Origin: Lachnospiraceae bacterium | GTDB lineage: Bacteria > Bacillota_A > Clostridia > Lachnospirales > Lachnospiraceae | Direction of reading: 5' to 3' | Assembly: GCA_017613595.1 (NCBI GenBank) | Contig: JAGADM010000095.1 | Span: 1 to 14,317 of the forward strand | DNA: 14,317 nucleotides | Shown: positions 9,002-14,317 of the stretch, piece by piece | Layout of the letters: every line of letters begins with the position of its first letter | How positions within the stretch are numbered: position 1 is the first letter of the stretch | Notes under the pieces: model-generated | Database searches by the model: none | What the model was told of the DNA's origin: nothing | What the model saw: only the letters and a program-made list of their open reading frames with translations | Position numbers and translations under genes: made by a program

Positions 9002-9526
9002 TTATACATATTCTTCCGTGTGTACTTCCGTAACGCTTCTTACAATGACAAATCTGGCAACCGTCTTCAGATCTTCCGTGCCGGGAGCATCACCCGGACG
9101 TTCCGGAACGATCGCCGCGCCGGTTTCATTCAACACCTGCGTAATTCCGTACGGTTGATTCTCATTCAGTACACCGGTAATTCCTTCCTTCGGTGTATAT
9201 TCCGTCAGATTCGGGTCATCCGGTCCGAACGCCTCCGTCGGGGAAGATCCCTCCAGATCCTCGGACTTAACGTCCAGTCTCTTGGATTCATGCGCACGCG
9301 CCATAGCCTTGAAATCCGAAGTATGGCCGGATGCTCCGACAGGTTTCTTCGTCCCGCTGTTTCCGCCGCGTAGTTCGGCTACTTCCTTGGCTGCTCTGCG
9401 GCCGCTCAGATCTCCGAGTACCTCCGGAATCTTATATTGAACGAAGAGAACCGCGGCAAATCCGAAGCTCACTGCCGCAAGAGAAAACGCGATGATCGCA
9501 ATTACCATCCATGCTGTCGTACTCAT
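9002..9526 (-). CDS. Single-pass membrane protein with paired GIT-x-VL motifs, unknown function
   Basis: A 174-residue protein with an N-terminal membrane helix (about residues 6-30), a short basic stretch (SGRRAAK), and a long charged, probably disordered region. The end is more ordered (RFVIVRSVTEVHTEEYV). Two near copies of a short motif stand out, GITGVL at 115-120 and GITQVL at 127-132. Each puts a Leu three residues after Thr (T117, T129), the spacing that phosphothreonine-binding FHA domains read. Encoded just after the kinase, it is a candidate substrate or adaptor; that is inference, and no family is recognised. Its ATG overlaps the kinase stop by 4 bases (ATGA, 9526-9523), which points to translational coupling; the ribosome site is only a weak G-run near 9542-9536. 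The orientation of the helix is not certain. Confidence 0.82.
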   Translation of the reverse strand: MSTTAWMVIAIIAFSLAAVSFGFAAVLFVQYKIPEVLGDLSGRRAAKEVAELRGGNSGTKKPVGASGHTSDFKAMARAHESKRLDVKSEDLEGSSPTEAFGPDDPNLTEYTPKEGITGVLNENQPYGITQVLNETGAAIVPERPGDAPGTEDLKTVARFVIVRSVTEVHTEEYV

Positions 9527-11220
9527 TCCGCGCTGCCCCCTTCCATCCCGTAGTCGCGCTCAATGGCAGCGGTGGCATCCTCGACCTTTGCAAGAATGCT
9601 TTCTTTCATCTCGACATTTACGGAAGAGATCGGATTGAGCTCATTCAGCCCGGTTACAACCTTGTTAAGATACGCCTTTATACTTCCGTAATTCACTCCG
9701 TCACCCCGGAAGCCCTTGCTTCGTCCGATGATGGCGTCAACAACCTGATTATAAATCTCAAGCACAACAACGTCGGAATCCTTCTCGCTGATGGAGTCTA
9801 CCATGGTGCGGAGAGCATTCCAGTATTTGCCGTATTCGGTTCCGTCGTTTCCTTCACGCACCTTCATGTCGATCGTGGTAGTGAAATCGCCGACCGTTTT
9901 ATATACATAAGCCATTCGGTAACTGTCCGTATCCGAATCTCCGTGACTGACCGCATCGTTAAACCACTCAACAGCCGTTCTGCGCCGGGTCATTGTATTA
10001 TCGTCTCCGGCTTCGGTTCCGTAGGTAAAGTAATACCAATAGGATTTTCCGATCTCAAAAGCCAGCTCCGCATAATTCTCATCATCACGCAGTTCCTCGC
10101 GGTGCGGTTCAACCAGCTCCAGTACGATCTGCTCGTCCTCTTTACTGAAAACCATATCCTGCTTCAGCAAAGTTACGATGCCGATATACGGACGTGCGTC
10201 TCCGGGCTTGATCTCGATGGCCTTCTTATAGTACTTCATCTTCTCGCTGTCGGAAGACGCCATAACCGCACGGTCCATGTTTAAATTGAAGTCGGAATTG
10301 ATACGGTTCGCCCTGCGTCTGAGCGCAAAGATGCCTGCGCCGATGAAGATCAGTCCTGTCAGTACTGCCGCGCCGAACTTGACAACCTTCATGATCTGCT
10401 TGGTACGATACTGCGCCGTATATTCCTCATAATGCTGCAGCGCGTAACTGAGTTCCGCGCAGGACTGGAAACGGTCGCTCGGATTGGGCCGCGTGCATTT
10501 CAGAATGATCGCCTCAAGACCGCTCGAGAGCTTCGGGTTCCAGTGGCGGATCGGATAAATCTCATACGGCGGCTCGCTCGGGTTCATACCGGTAACAAGA
10601 TAGTAGAGCGTTACACCGAGACAATATACGTCCGTACGGGCGTCCGTCTGTCCTTTTCCGCCGAACTGCTCCGGCGCCGCAAATCCCTTCGTTCCGAGGC
10701 ACTTTGTATCCTCGGTGTTCTGTTCCTTATATTCACGGGCAATACCGAAGTCGATGATCTTAACATTGCCCTCCGGCTTCAGCATAACGTTGGCCGGCTT
10801 CATATCACGGTAAATGATCGGCGGCTTTCTCGTGTGGAGATACTCAAGAGCACTGCAGATCTGGATCGCCCACTCGATAACCTTCTCCTGCGGCTGCGCG
10901 CCTTCCCGGAGGATGATCGCGTTCAGCGTCTCACCGTCAATAAAGTCCTCGATGATGAAAATCTTATCGGGCTCATCAATGATATCCACAATCCGGACGA
11001 TCGCATTGTGGTCAAGCTCCTTGATCAGGTTGGCCTCCGCGATCGCGCTCTGGATGATCACCTCGTTATTCTGATCCCTGACCGTCTTGTCGATTTCCTT
11101 GACCGCCCACGGCTTGTGGATATTCGTGTCCATGGCAAGGTAAACCCTGGACATACCGCCCTTACCGACGAGTTTCAGGATTTCGTATTTATTGTTGATT
11201 ATCTGTCCGACTTCAGCCAC
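9523..11220 (-). CDS. Transmembrane Ser/Thr protein kinase with TPR-like C-terminal region
   Basis: A Hanks-type eukaryotic-like kinase of the PrkC/PknB group, likely phosphorylating membrane and cytosolic proteins on Ser/Thr. The kinase domain spans about residues 12-262: glycine loop GKGGMSRVY (19-27), ATP lysine K41 (AVKEI), helix-C Glu probably E62, catalytic loop YRDMKPAN (137-144, D139; Tyr replaces the usual His), DFG 157-159, and activation segment GTKGFAAPEQ (176-185) with T172 and T177 as possible autophosphorylation sites. A membrane helix lies at about 280-300, followed by RRR. The remaining ~260 residues are helical with TPR-like patterns (MKYYKKAIEIKPGDARPYIG) and hold no PASTA repeats. 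It starts at GTG 11220: GAGGT at 11233-11229 sits 8 bases upstream, and the next Met lies inside the glycine loop. It follows the phosphatase gene by 11 bases. PrkC-like, but PASTA-free, so no symbol is given. Confidence 0.95.
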   Translation of the reverse strand: MAEVGQIINNKYEILKLVGKGGMSRVYLAMDTNIHKPWAVKEIDKTVRDQNNEVIIQSAIAEANLIKELDHNAIVRIVDIIDEPDKIFIIEDFIDGETLNAIILREGAQPQEKVIEWAIQICSALEYLHTRKPPIIYRDMKPANVMLKPEGNVKIIDFGIAREYKEQNTEDTKCLGTKGFAAPEQFGGKGQTDARTDVYCLGVTLYYLVTGMNPSEPPYEIYPIRHWNPKLSSGLEAIILKCTRPNPSDRFQSCAELSYALQHYEEYTAQYRTKQIMKVVKFGAAVLTGLIFIGAGIFALRRRANRINSDFNLNMDRAVMASSDSEKMKYYKKAIEIKPGDARPYIGIVTLLKQDMVFSKEDEQIVLELVEPHREELRDDENYAELAFEIGKSYWYYFTYGTEAGDDNTMTRRRTAVEWFNDAVSHGDSDTDSYRMAYVYKTVGDFTTTIDMKVREGNDGTEYGKYWNALRTMVDSISEKDSDVVVLEIYNQVVDAIIGRSKGFRGDGVNYGSIKAYLNKVVTGLNELNPISSVNVEMKESILAKVEDATAAIERDYGMEGGSAE

Positions 11221-11231
11221 GTTAGTTTACC

Positions 11232-12002
11232 TCACACGCCGATCAGTACTGCGGTTATATTATCCGTTTCTTTTCTTTGCTTGTTCAGCTCCACAAGCTT
11301 GATCAAATGCTCTTTCATGATATCCTCGGTCGGATTCGCCGAAGGATTCAGGTTCTCCAGAAATTCCTCTTTCGTAACCAGGTGACGGAATCCGTCACAG
11401 CAGAGCAGGTAGTTCTCGCCTTCTTTTACCACACCGCGGGAGAATTCCGGCGTAACGGTATTCGAAGCGCCGATACACTGCAGAAGAATGCTCCTTCGCG
11501 GATCGACCGCCGCTTCCTCACGGGTCAGCCTTCCGGCGTCCACTTCCCTCTCCACAAGCGTCTGGTCTTTGGTCAGCTGCTCCACGGAGTCATCCGTGAT
11601 CCGGTATGCCCGGGAATCTCCCACATGACCTATGATGTAGCTGCCGTCTTCCAGCACCAGAATACCGGTAAATGTGGATCCCATGTTGATATTATGCTGC
11701 AGTCCGAACTGCCCGATCCGGTAATTCTCGCTGCTCATCAGATGCGCCCAGGATGCCTGCACGGCATCGAGAATGTTCTCTTCGGTAAGAATGTGCGGCA
11801 GATCCTTTGTAAACCACCCGCTCCAGACGCGGATCAGTGTCGCGCTCGCGACCTCGCCTTTCGCAAGACCGCCCATGCCGTCGCAGAGAAGCGCGAAGAA
11901 AACGGTACCCTTGTCCGTCTCCGCTTCCCGGATACACAAGCTGTCCTGATTGGTACTTTTCCGAATGCCGACGTCCGAGTGGCACGCGAACCTGTATTTC
12001 AT
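11232..12002 (-). CDS. PP2C-family Ser/Thr protein phosphatase (PrpC/Stp type)
   Basis: A soluble metal-dependent phosphatase of 256 residues, the usual size for bacterial Stp/PrpC, expected to reverse phosphorylation by the kinase encoded next. Motifs in order: STNQDS (16-21, D20), CDGMGG (40-45, metal ligands D41/G42), GHVGDSRAY (125-133), the LTKDQTLV segment (143-150), LLQCIGA (173-179), CDG (202-204, D203), and TDNITAV (246-252, D247). All expected metal-binding Asp residues are present, so it should be active. The start is supported by AGGAGG at 12013-12008, 5 bases before the ATG. It is the first gene of the four-gene operon. The phosphatase-then-kinase order is the same as in prpC-prkC of Bacillus, but here the pair is not next to translation or cell-division genes. 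Confidence 0.96.
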   Translation of the reverse strand: MKYRFACHSDVGIRKSTNQDSLCIREAETDKGTVFFALLCDGMGGLAKGEVASATLIRVWSGWFTKDLPHILTEENILDAVQASWAHLMSSENYRIGQFGLQHNINMGSTFTGILVLEDGSYIIGHVGDSRAYRITDDSVEQLTKDQTLVEREVDAGRLTREEAAVDPRRSILLQCIGASNTVTPEFSRGVVKEGENYLLCCDGFRHLVTKEEFLENLNPSANPTEDIMKEHLIKLVELNKQRKETDNITAVLIGV

Positions 12003-12027
12003 ACATTCCTCCTGATTTATTTCCGGT

Positions 12028-12044
12028 CATTTCCTACGGAAATG
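12028..12044. promoter_or_regulatory. Perfect inverted repeat in the phosphatase-operon leader
   Basis: CATTTCC-TAC-GGAAATG: 7-base arms around 3 bases. It lies between the predicted transcription start (about 12083) and the AGGAGG of the phosphatase gene (12013-12008). It could be a small RNA hairpin affecting translation or an operator. The symmetry is certain, the role is not. Confidence 0.45.
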
Positions 12045-12075
12045 CCGAAAAAAGGATAGACTCCCCCTATTGTTT

Positions 12076-12087
12076 ACTATATATAGT
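12076..12087. promoter_or_regulatory. 12-base palindrome at the predicted operon transcription start
   Basis: ACTATATATAGT is perfectly self-complementary and covers the predicted +1 position of the phosphatase-kinase operon promoter. A repressor site is possible. AT-rich palindromes can arise by chance, and part of it could instead be an alternative -10 box. Confidence 0.35.
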
Positions 12088-12089
12088 CC

Positions 12090-12118
12090 ATGATAGCATT
12101 TTCCGTGCACGCGCGCAA
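12090..12118 (-). promoter_or_regulatory. Candidate promoter of the phosphatase-kinase-surface operon
   Basis: Minus-strand TTGCGC at 12118-12113, a 17-base spacer, then TATCAT at 12095-12090 preceded by TG one base upstream (an extended -10, TGCTATCAT). Transcription would start near 12083, leaving a leader of about 80 bases. The -35 is weak, which the extended -10 may offset. It is the best minus-strand candidate between the phosphatase and flotillin genes. Confidence 0.6.
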
Positions 12119-12156
12119 CCTATTTATGGAAAATGGCCCCATATTTTTTGCGGTTG

Positions 12157-12207
12157 TGTAAATCTTCTTTCCCAGACATGTAAATCACATTTAACATAGA
12201 TTTAACT
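12157..12207. promoter_or_regulatory. Cluster of AT-rich repeated half-sites upstream of the flotillin promoter
   Basis: TGTAAATC occurs at 12157-12164 and again at 12179-12186, exactly 22 bases (two helix turns) apart. The second copy is part of a palindrome, TAAAT-CAC-ATTTA (12181-12193). TTAACA (12191-12196) and TTAACT (12202-12207) form a direct repeat with an 11-base period, abutting the flotillin -35. The last pair resembles the TTAACA direct repeats bound by PhoP-type response regulators of Bacillota. The regulator is unknown. Confidence 0.4.
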
Positions 12208-12235
12208 TGTCTTTTCTTCGGTCCTTTTTTATAAT
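12207..12235 (+). promoter_or_regulatory. Sigma-A-type promoter of the flotillin gene
   Basis: TTGTCT (12207-12212), a 17-base spacer, then a perfect TATAAT (12230-12235). Transcription would start near 12242, giving a leader of about 98 bases before the flotillin ATG. Confidence 0.8.
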
Positions 12236-12262
12236 ATTTTCAAAAGCCGGAGCTTCCCGCCC

Positions 12263-12311
12263 GGCCGTGTGGGCACACAAAAACTACCTGCCGAAAGCCG
12301 CCACACCGGCC
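12263..12311 (+). promoter_or_regulatory. Long hairpin in the flotillin 5' leader
   Basis: GGCC (12263-12266) and GTGTGG (12267-12272) pair with CCACAC (12301-12306) and GGCC (12308-12311), leaving one bulged C at 12307 and a 28-base loop. The stem ends 17 bases before the GGAGG at 12329-12333, so the ribosome site stays open. I do not match it to any riboswitch class I know. It may stabilise the message or be a regulatory leader. Confidence 0.5.
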
Positions 12312-12339
12312 CAAGGCATATAAGAAACGGAGGTTTACC

Positions 12340-13890
12340 ATGTTATCATTTCTGCTCTCGCTGGACGATCTGTCATCGCCTCTCGGCATCGCTCTGATCG
12401 CCCTCGTGGTTATTGCTGTACTGATCTTTGTATCAGGTTACGTTAAAGCTCCCCCGGATATGGCATATATCATTTCCGGTATGAAGCACAAGTCCAAAGT
12501 AGTCATCGGACGCGCATCCTTCCGCTTCCCGTTCTTCGAACGTATGGATAAGCTGAATCTCCGCCTGATCCCGATCGACGTTAAGACCAGCAACGCCGTA
12601 CCGACCGCCGACTACATCAACATCAATGTTGACGCAACCGTCAACGTTAAGATCAGTAACGAGCCGGACAAGCTCCGCCTCGCTGCCGAGAACTTCCTTA
12701 ACAAGCCCACCGATTACGTTGCCGCCGTAGCTCGTGAAGTACTCGAAGGTAACGTCCGTGAGATCGTAGGTAAGATGAAGCTCGAAGAGATGGTTTCCGA
12801 CCGTCAGAAGTTCGCGAATCTCGTAAAAGAGAACGCCGAGCCCGACCTTGCCGCGATGGGTCTCGATATCATTTCCTTCAACGTACAGAATTTCGTAGAC
12901 GGTAATGAAGTTATTGAGAACCTCGGTATTGATAACATTGTTAAGATTAAGAAAGCTGCTGCAATCGCACGTGCCGAGTCCGAACGAGACATCAAGGTAG
13001 CGCAGGCAGCCGCCGACAAGGAAAGTAACGATGCCGCCGTTCTTGCTCAGACCGAAATCGCGAAGAAGCAGAACGAACTGGCCATTAAGAAATCCGAACT
13101 CCAGCTGGATGCCGATACCAAGAAGGCTATGGCCGATGCGGCTTACGAAATCCAGAAAGAGGAACAGCGTAAGACGATTGAGATTACGACGGCAAATGCC
13201 AACATTGCCCGTCAGGAACGTGAGATCGAACTGCAGGAGAAAGCTGTTCAGGTTAAGGAACGTGCTCTGGAAGCAGAGGTTAAGAAACAGGCGGAAGCAG
13301 ACAAATACGCCGCTCAGCAGAAAGCCGATGCAATCCTCTACCAGCGTCAGAGAGATGCCGAAGCAAAACAGTTCGAGGCACAGCGTGAGGCTGAGGCCCG
13401 CAAGGCGCAGGCTGAGGCTTACCGTTTCGCTAAAGAGCAGGAAGCTGAAGGTATCCGTGCCGTAGGTGAAGCAGAAGCTAAGGCGATCGAAGCCAAGGGT
13501 CTTGCGGAAGCTCAGGCCATGGAGAAAAAGGCTGAGGCTTACGCGAAGTATAACAAGGCAGCCGTTGCCGAGATGATGATCAAGGTTCTTCCTGAAATCG
13601 CAGCTCAGGTTGCAGCTCCTCTTCAGCAGATTGATAAGATTACGATCATCGGCGGCGGAGAAGGCGGCACAAACGGTGTTGACCAGGTTGCCGGAAACGT
13701 TCCCGTTGTTATGGCAAAGGTATTCGAAAGCATGAAGCAGGCTACCGGCATTGATCTTGCAAACATCATTAACGCCGAGTCCTACGATGCAAAGGTTAAC
13801 CGCAACATCAACGTAACGGGTCTTGAAGGAGCGACCATCGTAACCGACAAGGAAACCGTTAAGGATGTAGCCGATTCGATTACCGAGTAA
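12340..13890 (+). CDS. floT: Flotillin (SPFH/band-7 membrane scaffold protein)
   Basis: Scaffold protein that oligomerises at the inner face of the cytoplasmic membrane and organises functional membrane microdomains. It has 516 residues, close to Bacillus FloT (about 509). Seen: membrane helix at about residues 14-33; SPFH domain at about 35-200 with the AREVLEGNVREIVGKM stretch (131-146), characteristic of flotillins; a long Ala/Glu/Lys/Arg-rich coiled coil at about 205-420 with EAEA-type repeats; and a C-terminal part with IDKITIIGGG and GIDLANI, both close to FloT. GGAGG at 12329-12333 lies 6 bases before the ATG, and the gene ends in tandem TAA stops. Arg codons are largely CGT/CGC, suggesting high expression. 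No NfeD-type partner gene is adjacent, unlike many floT loci. The gene is divergent from the kinase operon. Confidence 0.95.
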   Translation: MLSFLLSLDDLSSPLGIALIALVVIAVLIFVSGYVKAPPDMAYIISGMKHKSKVVIGRASFRFPFFERMDKLNLRLIPIDVKTSNAVPTADYININVDATVNVKISNEPDKLRLAAENFLNKPTDYVAAVAREVLEGNVREIVGKMKLEEMVSDRQKFANLVKENAEPDLAAMGLDIISFNVQNFVDGNEVIENLGIDNIVKIKKAAAIARAESERDIKVAQAAADKESNDAAVLAQTEIAKKQNELAIKKSELQLDADTKKAMADAAYEIQKEEQRKTIEITTANANIARQEREIELQEKAVQVKERALEAEVKKQAEADKYAAQQKADAILYQRQRDAEAKQFEAQREAEARKAQAEAYRFAKEQEAEGIRAVGEAEAKAIEAKGLAEAQAMEKKAEAYAKYNKAAVAEMMIKVLPEIAAQVAAPLQQIDKITIIGGGEGGTNGVDQVAGNVPVVMAKVFESMKQATGIDLANIINAESYDAKVNRNINVTGLEGATIVTDKETVKDVADSITE

Positions 13891-13913
13891 TAAGATTATA
13901 TCCAACCTGCCTT

Positions 13914-13987
13914 CCGGTTCTTTCTGAGAGCCGGGGGAGATGCCTGAAGGCACCTCCCCCGCAGACTCGGGAAGAACCGGATTTTAT
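13914..13987 (+). terminator. Two-tier terminator hairpin after flotillin
   Basis: Outer arms CCGGTTCTT (13914-13922) and AAGAACCGG (13972-13980) are perfect complements and are followed by ATTTTATT. Inside sits a second hairpin, GGGGGAG (13933-13939) with CTCCCCC (13954-13960), extended by TGCC/GGCA around a TGAA loop. This is a strong intrinsic terminator for the flotillin transcript. Confidence 0.85.
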
Positions 13988-14076
13988 TATGCCGAAAAGC
14001 GTCGCCGGGAGCATTTCCCGTTGAGTATGCCCTTTGGTATCCGTTCCGGCCGGCGGAAGTTTGAACGGTAATATCT

Positions 14077-14095
14077 TTCGGTTGCAAAAACCGAA
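14077..14095. promoter_or_regulatory. Perfect inverted repeat over the candidate metY -35 region
   Basis: TTCGGTT-GCAAA-AACCGAA, 7-base arms around a 5-base loop. It covers the TTGCAA candidate -35 hexamer, so a bound regulator would block RNA polymerase. This is a plausible operator for methionine or sulfur control, but no known consensus is recognised. Confidence 0.45.
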
Positions 14096-14110
14096 TCGGT
14101 ATGATAGATT
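14082..14110 (+). promoter_or_regulatory. Candidate promoter of the metY-like gene
   Basis: TTGCAA (14082-14087), a 17-base spacer, then TAGATT (14105-14110). An alternative -10 is TATGAT at 14100-14105. Both are imperfect. The start would be only about 25-35 bases upstream of the ATG, leaving no room for an S-box or T-box leader. Confidence 0.5.
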
Positions 14111-14143
14111 AGTTGTAATCGAATTTTATTGGGAGGGTGTGCT

Positions 14144-14317
14144 ATGTCACGAATTGAAACCAAGGCCATCCATGAAGGATGGAAACCCGGACAGGGCGAA
14201 CCGAGACAGGTTCCGATTTACCAGAGTACTACATTCAAATACGATACCAGCGATGCCATGGGCAAGCTGTTTGATCTGGAAGCAAGCGGTTACTTCTATA
14301 CCCGTCTGCAGAATCCG
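14144..14317 (+). CDS. metY: O-acetylhomoserine sulfhydrylase-type PLP enzyme, 5' part only
   Basis: The 58 visible residues begin MSRIETKAIHEGWKPG and match the N-terminus of the Cys/Met-metabolism PLP family, best the O-acetylhomoserine (thiol)-lyase branch: the VPIYQSTTFKYD strand, then the LFDLEASGYFYTRLQNP segment (43-58), of the A-x-LF-x-L...YTR-x-x-NP type. These enzymes make homocysteine from O-acetylhomoserine and sulfide for methionine synthesis, in the cytoplasm as tetramers. GGGAGGG at 14131-14137 lies 6 bases before the ATG. The PLP lysine is beyond the window, so cystathionine gamma-synthase or methionine gamma-lyase cannot be fully excluded. The likely full length is about 425-430 residues. 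Confidence 0.88.
   Translation, partial: MSRIETKAIHEGWKPGQGEPRQVPIYQSTTFKYDTSDAMGKLFDLEASGYFYTRLQNP

Noticed and set aside
7784..9373. A 529-codon plus-strand open frame opposite the start of the giant gene and the 174-aa gene
   Set aside because: It crosses two well-supported minus-strand genes and their junction; its composition is Arg/Ile-rich shadow sequence.
10432..11385. Plus-strand open frames opposite the kinase and phosphatase genes (also 9511-10284 and 11277-12059)
   Set aside because: The minus-strand frames carry full catalytic motif sets; the plus frames show no motif or ribosome site.
12433..13953. A 506-codon open frame on the minus strand opposite flotillin
   Set aside because: It is a shadow: flotillin's codon choice avoids triplets that give reverse stops. 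The translation is Leu/Cys/Val-rich with no family resemblance, while the plus frame is an unmistakable flotillin.
13981..14143. S-box (SAM) or T-box leader upstream of metY
   Set aside because: The predicted start site leaves only about 25-35 bases of leader, and no T-box core or poly-T terminator is present. A small TTCCG/CGGAA inverted repeat near 14044-14058 lacks a T run.
1..14317. CRISPR arrays, insertion sequences, tRNA or rRNA genes
   Set aside because: No regularly spaced short repeats, transposase motifs, terminal inverted repeats or tRNA cloverleaf were seen on either strand.

Overview
The window most likely comes from a Clostridia-type Bacillota, probably a Lachnospiraceae-like anaerobe. 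The grounds are strong AGGAGG-type ribosome sites, a T-box leader on methionyl-tRNA synthetase, a FloT-type flotillin, a PP2C/Ser-Thr kinase pair, and a very large membrane-anchored Ig-like surface protein. Base composition is roughly balanced. The genus cannot be fixed from the sequence alone.

Layout. On the minus strand, 1-1573 is the 5' part of metG (4-Cys methionyl-tRNA synthetase), with a complete T-box leader and sigma-A-like promoter at about 1638-1934. To its right, 12002 down to 1931 is a tight four-gene minus-strand operon. In transcription order it holds a PP2C phosphatase, a transmembrane Ser/Thr kinase with a helical, TPR-like (not PASTA) outer region, a 174-residue single-pass membrane protein, and a 2352-residue secreted Ig-like repeat protein with a C-terminal membrane anchor. 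The genes are joined by gaps of 11 and 12 bases and one 4-base ATGA overlap, so they are probably translated as a unit.

An intergenic region at 12003-12339 carries back-to-back promoters, several palindromes and a structured leader. It separates the operon from a plus-strand flotillin (12340-13890), which ends in a long terminator hairpin. At the right edge, a plus-strand O-acetylhomoserine sulfhydrylase-type gene (metY) begins at 14144 and runs off the window.

How it may work together. Kinase and phosphatase would form a reversible Ser/Thr phosphorylation switch at the membrane. The 174-residue protein carries two copies of a GIT-x-VL motif that could be a phospho-acceptor site. The giant protein would reach out from the same membrane as an adhesin or sensor, and flotillin, transcribed divergently, could organise that membrane domain. 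This is inference from gene order. The operon has no terminator of its own: its last stop codon lies inside the -35 box of metG, so the methionine T-box terminator is the first one its transcript meets. Methionine genes flank the block on both sides (metG and metY).
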